Under the pieces are notes generated by a model. The model saw only the letters and a program-made list of their open reading frames with translations, was not told the DNA's origin and did no database searches. From Chryseobacterium mulctrae (lineage in GTDB: Bacteria; Bacteroidota; Bacteroidia; Flavobacteriales; Weeksellaceae), in assembly GCF_006175945.1 (NCBI RefSeq), contig NZ_VAJL01000001.1:744001-808000 (forward strand): a stretch of 64,000 bases of DNA. Reading direction: 5' to 3'. Positions within the stretch are counted from its first letter, which is position 1; each line of letters begins with the position of its first letter. Positions 23,762 to 33,394 of the stretch are shown one piece after another. A program made the translations under genes and the position numbers.

Positions 23762-23853
23762 TTCTCATCACCACTTAAATTCACATCATATCGTATTGAA
23801 GTTTATTCTCAATCTTGTAAACTTCCAACATCCCACTTCCAACACCCATTATC

Positions 23854-24849
23854 CTACTTTATAAAATCATACAAAGCGTTCCAGAATTTATCATAAACTT
23901 CGATGTGCGGAAGATGTCCTACGTTTTCAAGTTCTATTAATTTAGATCCGGCGATTTGTTGTTGCGTTTTCTTTCCCAATTCCTGATACTGTCCCATCGT
24001 TGGCTGAATTTCTTTGGGCGCACGATCTTTTCCAATCGCTGTTCTGTCTCTTGTTCCGATAATCAATAAGGTCGGAGTTTTTATATTTTTAAACTCATAA
24101 ACAACAGGTTGATTAAAAATAATATCGCTCGTCAATGCTGCATTCCAGGCAACTTGAGGATAGTCTTTATGCAGCGTCCAACCAGCAATGAGATCTAGCC
24201 AAGGTTGATATTCTGCTTTCCATTTATTGTCATAATAGAATTTAAGCTGATAATTTTTGTACGTTTCTGCTGTGTTTTTCAATTCAGACTGATACGCTTC
24301 ATCAATGGTTTGATATTTTGCCAAAGCTTTATAATCTTCTAATCCGATTGGGTTTTCAAGGATTAATTTTTCAACAGTTTCAGGATACATTAAAGTAAAT
24401 CTTGTCGCAACCATTCCACCCATCGAATGTCCGAGAACAATAATTTTTTCGATTTTTAAATCATCTAAAATAGCTTTGGTATTGCTTGCTAATTGAGCAA
24501 AAGAAAACTGGTAGCTTTGAGGTTTCGAAGATTTACCAAAACCAATCTGATCTGGAATGATCACTCTGAAGCCTTTATCTGAAAGATTTTTTGCCGTTTT
24601 TTCCCAATACGCTCCGTTAAAATTTTTCCCATGAAGCAACATAATGGTTTTCCCGTTTGACTTTTTTGGTTTTACATCCATATATGCCATTTTTAGATTC
24701 TGTTTTTGAGAATTTAAATCTTTAAAATGAACTTCAAAAGGATATTGATAGTTGGAAAGCATCGCATCTAAAGGTTTTATTTGAGAAAACACAGAAACAG
24801 ATGCTAATGAAAACAACATAATAACTGCTGCATTTTTAAAATATTTCAT
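23854..24849 (-). CDS. exported alpha/beta hydrolase
   Basis: A 331-residue protein with a signal peptide (SVSVFSQ, about residue 22). The hydrolase fold has the oxyanion segment LLHGKNFNGAYW, the nucleophile elbow GHSMGG (Ser142), an acid near GTRDRTA and the catalytic His in ENVGHLPHIE near the C-terminus. It is probably periplasmic and acts on an ester or similar bond; the substrate is not readable. It follows the DMT transporter gene on the same strand after a terminator-like hairpin, so it may be transcribed separately. Confidence 0.9.
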   Translation of the reverse strand: MKYFKNAAVIMLFSLASVSVFSQIKPLDAMLSNYQYPFEVHFKDLNSQKQNLKMAYMDVKPKKSNGKTIMLLHGKNFNGAYWEKTAKNLSDKGFRVIIPDQIGFGKSSKPQSYQFSFAQLASNTKAILDDLKIEKIIVLGHSMGGMVATRFTLMYPETVEKLILENPIGLEDYKALAKYQTIDEAYQSELKNTAETYKNYQLKFYYDNKWKAEYQPWLDLIAGWTLHKDYPQVAWNAALTSDIIFNQPVVYEFKNIKTPTLLIIGTRDRTAIGKDRAPKEIQPTMGQYQELGKKTQQQIAGSKLIELENVGHLPHIEVYDKFWNALYDFIK

Positions 24850-24874
24850 GAAAAATTGATTTTAGATATAAATT

Positions 24875-24905
24875 TAAAAAAACCGCTTCAAAAGAAACGG
24901 TTTTC
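24875..24905 (-). terminator. terminator of the DMT transporter gene
   Basis: A-rich AAAACCGCTTC and GAAACGGTTTT form a stem between the EamA transporter gene (ends 24934) and the hydrolase gene, with the T-run on the minus strand. Confidence 0.75.
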
Positions 24906-24933
24906 GGTATTATTTATAATTTAATTATCATTT

Positions 24934-25917
24934 TTAAGATAACTGCTCGGTAAGAATTTTCTCTTTTTTTGAAGGTAAATTCATCAAAACAATGGCCATT
25001 AGAATTAAAATAATTCCGACCCACTGGATAAGAATAACTTTTTCACCCAAAAGAACAAATGCCATCGTTACAGAAACCGGAAGTTCCAATGAAGAAATAA
25101 TACTTCCCAATCCTAAACCTGTATTCGGGAAACCTAAATTGAATAAAATTGGTGGAATAATAGTTCCGAATAGTGCTAAAATAAATCCGTAAGTCCAGAA
25201 AATTGAATAATCAAATGGTCTTATGTGTTCTGTATTTTCAGTAAAATTTAAATAAAAAGATCTTAAACTTTCAGAATATAACGGTCCAATTTGTGCAAAA
25301 AACAGGAATACCAAAACAATTACAGAACCACCTGTCAACATGATGATACTTTTTCTGAGTACCGGTAAATGTGTCGCCAAAGTATTGGAAGTAAACATTG
25401 TCATTGTAAAAGACGCTGCTGCTAATAATCCCCAAAAAACACCATGCCAATCAAGTTTAACTTCTAAATTAATTAGATTTGTTGCTAAAACAGTTCCCAA
25501 CAAAACAATTAGTGTTGCAACCACTTTTTTAGCATTGGGAAACTTTTTGGTAATAAAACTTTCTACCACCACACTAAACCAAACTGACTGCATCAATAAT
25601 ACAATCGCAATAGAAACAGCAATATATTGTACCGCTATATAATAAAATAAGCTGGTGCAGCCTAAAGAAGTACCTGCTAAAACCAACATCCTGAATTCTT
25701 TACGACTTGGTGATGACAATTTCTTTTTTGACGTAATCGTCTGAATAAAATTCAGGATCAAAAGACCTGTGATCCCTAAAGCAAACTGAGCAGTCGTTAC
25801 CTCAGAAGTTGTAAAACCATCTTTGTAAGACATTTTTACGAATGTAGCAAGCATTCCGTAAATACTCGCTCCAAAACCGACAAATAATACTCCTTTTAAA
25901 ATATTTTTCTTCTTCAT
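24934..25917 (-). CDS. DMT superfamily (EamA) transporter
   Basis: A 327-residue inner-membrane protein with about ten hydrophobic helices in two EamA repeats, roughly residues 10-150 and 160-315. Recognisable segments are GASIYGMLATF at the start and LGSIISSLELPVSVTMAFVLLGE in the second half, typical of family members. These carriers export or import small metabolites such as amino acids; the substrate cannot be assigned. A possible -7 box (TACCTTTG on the minus strand) lies at 25935-25942. Confidence 0.9.
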   Translation of the reverse strand: MKKKNILKGVLFVGFGASIYGMLATFVKMSYKDGFTTSEVTTAQFALGITGLLILNFIQTITSKKKLSSPSRKEFRMLVLAGTSLGCTSLFYYIAVQYIAVSIAIVLLMQSVWFSVVVESFITKKFPNAKKVVATLIVLLGTVLATNLINLEVKLDWHGVFWGLLAAASFTMTMFTSNTLATHLPVLRKSIIMLTGGSVIVLVFLFFAQIGPLYSESLRSFYLNFTENTEHIRPFDYSIFWTYGFILALFGTIIPPILFNLGFPNTGLGLGSIISSLELPVSVTMAFVLLGEKVILIQWVGIILILMAIVLMNLPSKKEKILTEQLS

Positions 25918-25934
25918 AATTTTTTTACAGCCCG

Positions 25935-25942
25935 CAAAGGTA
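25935..25942 (-). promoter_or_regulatory. possible -7 box of the DMT transporter gene
   Basis: Minus-strand TACCTTTG is an exact TAnnTTTG match, 17 bases upstream of the start codon. No clear TTTG partner was found. Confidence 0.4.
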
Positions 25943-25980
25943 CGATATAAAAATTTGTTTAAATACGTTTTTATATTAAA

Positions 25981-26010
25981 TAAAAATCACCCCAGAAAAT
26001 CTGAGGTGAT
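25981..26010 (-). terminator. terminator of the M36 protease gene
   Basis: ATCACCCCAGA and TCTGAGGTGAT form a strong stem whose minus-strand reading is followed by a T-run, just after the stop at 26035. Confidence 0.85.
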
Positions 26011-26034
26011 GGTATTGATTATTTTTTTGAGTTT

Positions 26035-28650
26035 TTATTTCTTAACAATTATCCTTGAACTGATGTCAACTCCTATTCCCTGTAGCTTTACAACATATAC
26101 TCCATTTTCAAAATCTTTTGTAGAAACAGGAATTCTTGAATCCTGTGAAGATCTGTTTTCTGACATAATTAATTTTCCAGACATATCATAAATCTGCAAA
26201 TGAAGATTTCCGATGGTAAAATCTTTTAAATAAATAAAGAATTCATCTTTGGCAGGAATAGGATAAATCGATATCAAGCTTTTATCTATCGCAATATTTG
26301 AGTTTCCATCTGTACAATCTTTAGGAATTGAAAAATCTTCTTTCTGATCATTGATATTCATTTTATTTCCAGCCAAAGCATTTAAACCTAAACCTCTTTT
26401 GGCAAAAGTTTTCCAGATCATACATCGATCTTCTCCTTTAGTAGTCAACATTTCTGCAGATAATATTGCATTTCGTCCGTCAATAAAGGTAGGATTACAA
26501 GCCTGCAGTTTTAATGCATCTGTTACAAGTTGTAAAACTCGTGCGCTTCCACTGTTTTTGTTAGCTAAAACATCAGAGGAATAACCATATTTCGCAGCAT
26601 ATTGCCAATGAAGATCCCAAAGCATTGATGCCCAAATAAATCCTATACTGTGTACATCGGGAACGATTTCGCCATCTTCCTCGATTTCCATTCCGTTTGT
26701 TTTTCCATACGTATAATTATTAATAGAAAAATCGGGAGAATATTTTGCCGGTCTCAATCCGGTTCCGGTTGTAGATTGTCCACTTGCATAGGTTCCCACA
26801 CTTCTCGGAACGTTCGCATTATCACCGGGTTTATTGGTCAACATTAATGCAAAAAAATCTGACCAACCTTCGCCCATTTGTTCTTTACTTGCGGATTTTA
26901 AAAGACAAGTGTAACCGTTTCCTGTTAATCTGTTTGAAATTCCGTGTCCGTATTCATGAGTAATAATTCCGTTGTCAAAACTTCCATCGGGAGTAATTAC
27001 GGTTGCAGGATCACTTTTTAACGTGATATTTACCGTTACTGAATTATTGAGTTGTGTTTTAACAAATTCACCTTCATCATTTGTAATCAGAACGGAAGGT
27101 ATCGTTATTGTTGCATCAGTTCCGCCCATTGAAGAAGGAAAATTAGTCGCCGTAGGATTATTATAAATAATCGCAGCAATTGCACCGGCATTTTGGGCAT
27201 TTTTTACTTTTGAAGCAAATGTACAGCCTGAAGCTCCTCCTCTTTCAATCAATCCTATTTTCCCGGCTAAAGATCCTGCAGGTAAAGCGGAACAGCCATT
27301 AATTACAGCAGCTAAAACAACATCGCTCGTAACACCTGTTCCATTAAGCTGTGAACCAAACTGAGCTGGACTCGCCTGAGGAATTCTCGGAATTGCCGTT
27401 ACAGGAGCATTATAAAAAACATATCTATTGACCGTTGACCAAATATACATTTGCATCACAGGTCTGTTTCCGTCGGAAGGTGTTGTAAAATTGGCATTGC
27501 TTAAAGAGCCTCCATCTTGAGATTCTGCCAAAACATAATCATTTCCATTTCCTCCTTTACCAAAATTATTCTGTTGAAAATTTCTTGCAGATTCTGTAAA
27601 TCCGAACTGGTAAAAAATATCATGTACTTTATTATTAATATAAAATAGATTTGTAATTGCAGCACTTCTATTAAACGCAGGAGTTCCGTTAATCGAAAAA
27701 GGGAAATCAAAATTTCTGTTTATACCTCCATCAGGAGAAAATCCTGGCTGGTTTATATTTGCAGTATCTTCGTAAGCATATACATTATTTCCTCTTGTCG
27801 TTGTAAAACTTGTTGCTCCTGTAGAATGCCACCCTTCCGGTGAAGAAGCTAAAATCCAAGGATTTGAAACAATAGACCGATTGCCAAAAGTTGGCGCTTC
27901 TATCGGCAGTGGAAAAACATTGTAACTCGCATTATCTGCAAGTTTTAGAAAAGTATTTTTTTGAAGATTTGATGATTCTACATCATTTGAAACCATAGAT
28001 TCTCCGGAATACGCATCTGAATGAAAATTGCAGGATAAATTCAGGTTGTCTTTTGAAACAATTTCGCCAGAATTGGCATCTACTAAAGCATTCCAATAAT
28101 TTGTAGAATTTGGTTCTTGAAAAGAGAATTCGTAGGCAAGTCTTAAATTATCATTCACATCAACAAACATCAATCTTTGCTTCGTGAAATTTTTCTGATT
28201 CGATTCTGAAAGCGAGTTTTCAAGAATCTGAAAGTTTTTAATTTCTGCTTTCCCTAAAGCTTCAGCAATATTCTCAAGTGCTTTTTCTTTGTTGAGCATT
28301 GCCGTTTCTGAAGTCGAAACAATATAGTTTTTCACAAAAGAATCTGAAAAATATACAATTTTATCACCTTTAATGATCGCTGTTCCTACGGCATTATAAA
28401 CAGGATAACCTTTAAATTTTTGTTGAATTTTTACAATTTCTCCTTTTAAAGATTCAGATGAATCTATATTATCGATTTCAAAATCTCTTAAATCTGCTTT
28501 TTTAAAATCCTTACTTTGTTTTGTAAGAATATAATTGGATATCAACCTCTTCTGTTGCTGAGAAAATATGAAATAAGGAAACAAAATAAAAAACGCAAAT
28601 AGAATTTTCACATTTCCAGCCTTCAATTTATTAATAAAAATGCAATTCAT
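26035..28650 (-). CDS. secreted M36 (fungalysin) metalloprotease with T9SS sorting domain
   Basis: An 871-residue extracellular zinc protease. A signal peptide (FPYFIFSQ, about residues 24-31) is followed by an FTP/PepSY-like inhibitory propeptide. The catalytic domain has HEYGH (about residues 564-568) and a downstream third ligand in EGWSDFFA (about 594). A PA (protease-associated) domain is inserted before it (about residues 400-545; KIGLIERGGASGCTF). The C-terminus has a T9SS type A domain (YPIPAKDEF to the last strand). It degrades extracellular protein. The N-terminal extension before the hydrophobic core is long, but no later Met start is available. It is monocistronic, with its own terminator. 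Confidence 0.95.
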   Translation of the reverse strand: MNCIFINKLKAGNVKILFAFFILFPYFIFSQQQKRLISNYILTKQSKDFKKADLRDFEIDNIDSSESLKGEIVKIQQKFKGYPVYNAVGTAIIKGDKIVYFSDSFVKNYIVSTSETAMLNKEKALENIAEALGKAEIKNFQILENSLSESNQKNFTKQRLMFVDVNDNLRLAYEFSFQEPNSTNYWNALVDANSGEIVSKDNLNLSCNFHSDAYSGESMVSNDVESSNLQKNTFLKLADNASYNVFPLPIEAPTFGNRSIVSNPWILASSPEGWHSTGATSFTTTRGNNVYAYEDTANINQPGFSPDGGINRNFDFPFSINGTPAFNRSAAITNLFYINNKVHDIFYQFGFTESARNFQQNNFGKGGNGNDYVLAESQDGGSLSNANFTTPSDGNRPVMQMYIWSTVNRYVFYNAPVTAIPRIPQASPAQFGSQLNGTGVTSDVVLAAVINGCSALPAGSLAGKIGLIERGGASGCTFASKVKNAQNAGAIAAIIYNNPTATNFPSSMGGTDATITIPSVLITNDEGEFVKTQLNNSVTVNITLKSDPATVITPDGSFDNGIITHEYGHGISNRLTGNGYTCLLKSASKEQMGEGWSDFFALMLTNKPGDNANVPRSVGTYASGQSTTGTGLRPAKYSPDFSINNYTYGKTNGMEIEEDGEIVPDVHSIGFIWASMLWDLHWQYAAKYGYSSDVLANKNSGSARVLQLVTDALKLQACNPTFIDGRNAILSAEMLTTKGEDRCMIWKTFAKRGLGLNALAGNKMNINDQKEDFSIPKDCTDGNSNIAIDKSLISIYPIPAKDEFFIYLKDFTIGNLHLQIYDMSGKLIMSENRSSQDSRIPVSTKDFENGVYVVKLQGIGVDISSRIIVKK

Positions 28651-28789
28651 GATTTTAGTTATTAATATTTTATAAAAATAACAACATTTTATGAAATCCT
28701 GTTTAAGATTAAGATAAAAGAAAGAATATTAATAGTAATAAATAAAACAGCTATCTTAGAAATGAGACAGATCGTTTATCTTTAAAATA

Positions 28790-28812
28790 AAAAACCACTC
28801 TTTCGAGTGGTT
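28790..28812 (-). terminator. rpsA terminator
   Basis: AACCACTC (28793-28800) and GAGTGGTT (28805-28812) form an 8-bp stem with a T-run on the minus strand, 25 bases after the rpsA stop. Confidence 0.85.
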
Positions 28813-28837
28813 CTTATGATAAAAAATGATTGTCGGA

Positions 28838-30628
28838 TTATTTGCCTCCTTCCATTTTCTTTTTCAATTCTGCTAAAGCATCGATGTCTCCAAGAGTTGA
28901 TCTTTCTTCGTTGTTTGAAGAAGAAGAAACATTTCTAGAAGAAGATTCTTTCACATTCTTTTTCTCTTCGTCTCTGAAGATACCTGTGTGAGAAACTACT
29001 ACTCTCTTGAATTCTTTGTTGAATTCGATTACTTTAAACTGAGCATCTTCACCTTTCTTGATTTTAGATCCGTCTTCCTTCTCTAATAATCTTGATGGGC
29101 AGAAAGCTTCAACTTCAGCATCTTCGAATTGTACAGAAGCACCTTTATCGTGTACTTCTACAGCTTTACCAGCATGTACAGTTCCTTCAGCATATTTAGT
29201 TTCAAATTTATCCCAAGGGTTTTCTTGAAGTTGTTTGTGACCTAGAGATAATCTTCTAGCCTGGATGTCTAATTCTAGAACTACAACATCTAATTTATCA
29301 CCAACTGCACAGAACTCAGATGGGTGCTTGATTTTCTTAGTCCAAGAAAGATCAGAGATATAGATTAATCCATCAATACCTTCTTCCAATTCTACGAATA
29401 CACCGAAGTTTGTAAAGTTTCTTACAGTTCCAACGTGTTGAGAACCTACTGGATACTTAGCTTCGATATTTTCCCATGGATCTTTAGATAATTGTTTCAT
29501 ACCTAAAGAGATTTTTCTGTCTTCTCTATCAAGAGTAAGTACTTCAGCTTCCACTTCGTCACCTACTTTTACGAAATCTCCTGCGCTTCTCAAGTGAGTA
29601 GACCAAGACATTTCAGAAACGTGGATTAATCCTTCTACACCTGGAGCGATCTCAACGAATGCACCATAGTCAGCAAGAACTACCACTTTTCCTTTTACTT
29701 TATCACCAACTTTCATGTCAGCAGAAAGAGCATCCCAAGGATGAGCTTCTAATTGCTTCATACCTAATTGGATTCTTGTTTTCTCATCATCAAAATCAAG
29801 GATAACAACTTTTACAGTCTGTCCGTCCTCAAGGATTTCAGATGGGTGGTTCACTCTAGACCAAGAAAGGTCTGTAATGTGGATCAATCCATCAACACCT
29901 CCTAAGTCGATGAATACACCGTAAGAAGTAATATTCTTAACAGTACCTTCAAGAACCTGACCTTTTTCAAGCTGAGCGATGATTTCTTTTTTCTGACCTT
30001 CGATATCTGCTTCGATCAATGCTTTGTGAGATACAACTACGTTTTTGAACTCAGGGTTGATTTTCACAACTTTGAACTCCATAGTTTTACCTACGAACTG
30101 ATCGTAATCTTTGATTGGCTTAACATCAATTTGAGAACCAGGTAAGAATGCTTCGATTCCGTGTACGTCAACAATCATACCTCCTTTAGTTCTAGACTTA
30201 ACAAAACCGTTAACGATTTCTCCAGTTTCGTGAAGCTCATTTACTCTATCCCAAGCTTTAAGCGTTCTAGCTTTTCTGTGAGATAACTGTAACTGACCTG
30301 TTTTGTCTTCTCTTCTGTCAACCATTACTTCTACTACATCACCAACGCTTAAACCTGGGTTGTAACGGAATTCGTTAAGAGAAATAACACCTTCAGATTT
30401 GAAGTCGATGTCTACGATAGCTTCTTTGTCAGTTAATCTTACAACTTTACCAGTGATAACGTCGTTATCGTTTAAGCTGCTAAGAGATCCGTTGTAGATT
30501 TCTTCAAGATCACTTTTTTCTTTTCTCGCATCTGCATCAAGACCTGATTCGAAAGAATCCCAATCAAATTGTTCTGGTGCTACGTTTTGGTTTAATAAAA
30601 CCTCTGCTGAATTTGTCTCTTTTGACAT
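28838..30628 (-). CDS. rpsA: 30S ribosomal protein S1
   Basis: A 596-residue RNA-binding protein made of tandem S1 OB-fold domains. Repeats are visible from about residues 50, 135, 220, 305, 390 and 475 (G(K/E)VV.. to HKQL or GMKQL); the S1 consensus [21 protein letters not shown] is clearest near residue 235. S1 helps bring mRNA to the ribosome, which matters in Bacteroidetes because most leaders lack Shine-Dalgarno sites. The C-terminus carries a Ser/Asn-rich tail (about residues 555-580). It is monocistronic with a ~120-base leader and its own terminator. Confidence 0.97.
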   Translation of the reverse strand: [596 protein letters not shown]

Positions 30629-30749
30629 TTTCTAATAAAATTTGTATTCCTTCTTTTTTAATGGTCTGAATAAATGTGGTTTTAAAAAATACGGAAGTAA
30701 TTAATTTATAATAATTTACCTTTTCAGACCTGTCCACAAAAAGTGACTG

Positions 30750-30757
30750 CAAAAGTA
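30750..30757 (-). promoter_or_regulatory. possible -7 box of rpsA
   Basis: On the minus strand TACTTTTG matches TAnnTTTG and lies about 120 bases before the ATG, leaving a long leader typical of an autoregulated ribosomal protein. The -33 box is not clear. Confidence 0.45.
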
Positions 30758-30825
30758 CGAAAAAAACTTGAAATTACACATATGTTTATTTCCAATTAAT
30801 CTAACAGGAAAAACAAAATTATTTT

Positions 30826-30857
30826 AAAAACAAAACAGATGAGCAATAATGCTCATC
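30826..30857 (-). terminator. terminator of the three-paralogue operon
   Basis: GATGAGCA (30838-30845) and TGCTCATC (30850-30857) form a perfect 8-bp stem. The minus-strand reading continues into TTTTGTTTTT. It follows the last paralogue, which stops at 30895. Confidence 0.8.
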
Positions 30858-30894
30858 CGTTAAAAAACACAAATTATGATAAAATCATATTTTC

Positions 30895-31725
30895 TTAATT
30901 AATCGATTCCACAACAGTCGTATTAAGAGATATTTTACCTAAAAAGCTACTCATGTTGTCGCAAGTAGTTGCATTGTCAGACCTTGTCGCAGCTCCTCCG
31001 TACACTACTTTTTGCGTTGTTGAATTAGATGTGGAAGATATATTTCGCGCCATAACTTTTATTGAATGATTACCTATAGATAAATTATTTACAACTCCAT
31101 TCAAAATAAATTTATGCCATGAACAAGTAAAGTTTTCTTTTTGTTTATGGTATTTTCTTACTACAACAAGTACATCATCAACAAAAATACCGATAGCATA
31201 TTCATAATATTCATTAACAGAAGCATCAAGCTGCGTCATTCCTTCAACTGTAAAGGCAAAAGAATTATTGGTTCTCGTAAATGCTTTTGAATCTGTTACT
31301 CCCAGAGAAGTCCATCCGGCTGTACCTGATCCTAAGTTGATAGCTCCAGGATTAAAACCGGTGATAATCGTACTTGCTGAAGAAGAAACAGAACTTATAT
31401 TAACGACATCTAATTTGGGTTGAAGCCGCTCTTTTGTATATAAAGAATTCCATCGATCAACTTCAAAATACGTTACTGTTTGTGGCAAAGATGATGTAGA
31501 ATTGGTGTTAAAAACTATATTTCCATTTTGAGGATTTTGTACTGTAGTAACATCCATATTTGAAGTTAAAGGAATTCTTGGAAGCAAAAATCCTTTTTTG
31601 TCTGAATCTAATTTCAAGACAGCCGTATTATCCAAAGCAGGTGTGGCTTTATCTGTAATTACAACTTGTGAAAAAAACAAATTAGGTATCGCTGCTAAAA
31701 CAATTATATTAAATATTTTTTTCAT
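30895..31725 (-). CDS. secreted paralogue 3 of a tandem family, function unknown
   Basis: A 276-residue protein with a signal peptide (PNLFFSQ). The N-terminal head has the Bacteroidetes surface-protein pattern (LKLDSDKKGFLLPRIPL), a variable middle and a C-terminal beta-rich domain. The signature YAIGIFVDDVLVVVRKY is at about residues 168-184, VNNLSIGNHSIKV at about 212-224, and paired cysteines (FTCSWH, TTCDNM). The same order is found in the two upstream genes. There is no T9SS domain, so it may stay in the periplasm or reach the surface another way. It is separated by only 2 bases from the preceding paralogue and is last in the operon. I do not recognise the family. Confidence 0.8.
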   Translation of the reverse strand: MKKIFNIIVLAAIPNLFFSQVVITDKATPALDNTAVLKLDSDKKGFLLPRIPLTSNMDVTTVQNPQNGNIVFNTNSTSSLPQTVTYFEVDRWNSLYTKERLQPKLDVVNISSVSSSASTIITGFNPGAINLGSGTAGWTSLGVTDSKAFTRTNNSFAFTVEGMTQLDASVNEYYEYAIGIFVDDVLVVVRKYHKQKENFTCSWHKFILNGVVNNLSIGNHSIKVMARNISSTSNSTTQKVVYGGAATRSDNATTCDNMSSFLGKISLNTTVVESIN

Positions 31726-31727
31726 GA

Positions 31728-32570
31728 TTAGTAAGGTAATGGTTGATTAACTAAAACTATGGCACTTATTTTTGCTTCATCATTGGAGATGTTACTGCAA
31801 CTTGCTCCTTTTTGTCCGTAATTAATAGTTGCCGTTGTTGTACTCGATCTATTCATCACAGCAAATTTTAGATTATGGGTACCTACGATGAGGTTATTTA
31901 CAAGACCTGTTATAGTAAACTCTCGGAACGCACATGAATTATCTACATTCATCGTAGCTGATTTTGATGAAATTAACTTATCATCTACAAAAATCCCCAA
32001 ACCATACGTAACACTTTCGCTACTTGATGACGCATTATTTAATTGCAGCATTCCGGTAAAAGTAATAACCGCATTATTTGTAGGTCTGTCAATTACAAAA
32101 CTGAATACTGAAGGATCTGTAATCTCTACCCAAGGATTTGCCAAAAGACTTCCATTCACAAATGAATTGACCGAGGTGGCATCTGCCGGATAATTACTTG
32201 TAGCAACACCAGTATTGTAAATTTTAGAATAATACTTAGTAATTCCTAAAATCAAATTGATATTAGCTGAACTAAAATAAAAAACCCATTTTGTTCCGTC
32301 CCAATAATATAAACCTTTTCCACCTGGGAAACCTGCATTAGTATTGTACACCATTAAAGACTCTGTAGGTTTTGCAATCATAAAGCTATAATCTGAAACA
32401 TTGCTTGGGTTTAGCGAAATTTTCGGCAACATAAAACCCTTATTTCCAGATACGAGATCTAAAATCGCAGATTCATTTGGTACATCAGTTCCAATCCCTA
32501 CCGATCCATTTTGTCCGTAAATATTGTATCCTAATATTAAAAAGAGGAATAGTAAATAATTTTTTTTCAT
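31728..32570 (-). CDS. secreted paralogue 2 of a tandem family, function unknown
   Basis: A 280-residue protein with a signal peptide (LGYNIYGQ). The head is the clearest of the three: SVGIGTDVPNESAILDL, then NKGFMLPKISL, a pattern shared with many Bacteroidetes surface and tail-fibre-like proteins. A WDGTKWVF segment follows. The C-terminal domain carries YGLGIFVDDKLISSK (about residues 189-203) and VNNLIVGTHNLKF (about 222-234), matching its neighbours, plus cysteine pairs (NSCAF, GASCSN). It lies 11 bases downstream of paralogue 1. Function unknown; adhesion or surface coating is a guess. Confidence 0.8.
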   Translation of the reverse strand: MKKNYLLFLFLILGYNIYGQNGSVGIGTDVPNESAILDLVSGNKGFMLPKISLNPSNVSDYSFMIAKPTESLMVYNTNAGFPGGKGLYYWDGTKWVFYFSSANINLILGITKYYSKIYNTGVATSNYPADATSVNSFVNGSLLANPWVEITDPSVFSFVIDRPTNNAVITFTGMLQLNNASSSSESVTYGLGIFVDDKLISSKSATMNVDNSCAFREFTITGLVNNLIVGTHNLKFAVMNRSSTTTATINYGQKGASCSNISNDEAKISAIVLVNQPLPY

Positions 32571-32581
32571 GGATTTGTGTT

Positions 32582-33394
32582 TTAAGATTTTTCGGTTAAT
32601 TTGATAAACATATTTATCTTAGACATATCTGCATTCACAGAAGAAGAGGCTGCACCACCAAATTTCCAACTGGTTGCATTAGGGTAATTATTAACTCTCA
32701 TTGTAACATACGTTTTTATTGTATGGCTACCTAGACTAAGATTTTTGAACACTGTATTGATCGAAAAGAAATCATATTGAAATGTGCGCCCATAATTGGA
32801 AGAATAGTTTCTTACACCCGAAAGTTTACCATCTACAAAAATACCAATGGCATAAGTGTATGTACTGGCAGGACTCAAATCAGTATTATTAGCCTGAACC
32901 ATACCTTCAGTAATTACAAAAATGGTATTATTAGCCTGGGTAATCGTAATATCTTTAGAAAGACCTGGTATTTCTGTCCAAACTGAACCTGGTACAGAAT
33001 TTTCGGCATACATCAATGCTCCTGAAAGTGTGCTCAAATCTACTGCTGAAGAGCTTGATGTGCTATAAGAGACCGTTAAACCAAGTACTGAATAAATATT
33101 TTGAGAATCTACAAGTTCATTCCATTTATTAATTTCCCAAAAATTAAATCCTTTTTTACCTGGAGCATTATTATATGCTAATAATCCAAGACTAGGAGTA
33201 GTGGTAACTGGTGAAGCTAGATTGAGATTTGGAATATTAAGATTAGGAATTAAAACCCCTTTGTTAGAAGAATAAGTTTTTAGAAGTAAATCATCTTCTA
33301 CAACAATAGCACCTATCCCTACTTGAGCACATATGTTTTGTAGAAAAAACAGGTATAAAAGCACCACTTTAGCTAGAAGTTTTTTTTTCATCAT
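32582..33394 (-). CDS. secreted paralogue 1 of a tandem family, function unknown
   Basis: A 270-residue protein and the first gene of the three-gene operon. A signal peptide (FLQNICAQ) is followed by QVGIGAIV, NKGVLIPNLNI and a KGFNFWEINKWNEL segment matching the YYWDGTKW region of paralogue 2. The C-terminal domain has YAIGIFVDGKLSGVRNY (about residues 177-193) and FKNLSLGSHTIKTYV. Unlike the other two copies it lacks the cysteine pair in the C-terminal domain. Sequence identity between the copies is low outside these motifs, so the duplication is old or divergence is fast. Confidence 0.8.
   Translation of the reverse strand: MMKKKLLAKVVLLYLFFLQNICAQVGIGAIVVEDDLLLKTYSSNKGVLIPNLNIPNLNLASPVTTTPSLGLLAYNNAPGKKGFNFWEINKWNELVDSQNIYSVLGLTVSYSTSSSSAVDLSTLSGALMYAENSVPGSVWTEIPGLSKDITITQANNTIFVITEGMVQANNTDLSPASTYTYAIGIFVDGKLSGVRNYSSNYGRTFQYDFFSINTVFKNLSLGSHTIKTYVTMRVNNYPNATSWKFGGAASSSVNADMSKINMFIKLTEKS

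Noticed and set aside
23578..23778. 66-residue ORF after rplS
   Set aside because: It runs through the double-hairpin repeat; coding is unlikely and no similarity is visible.
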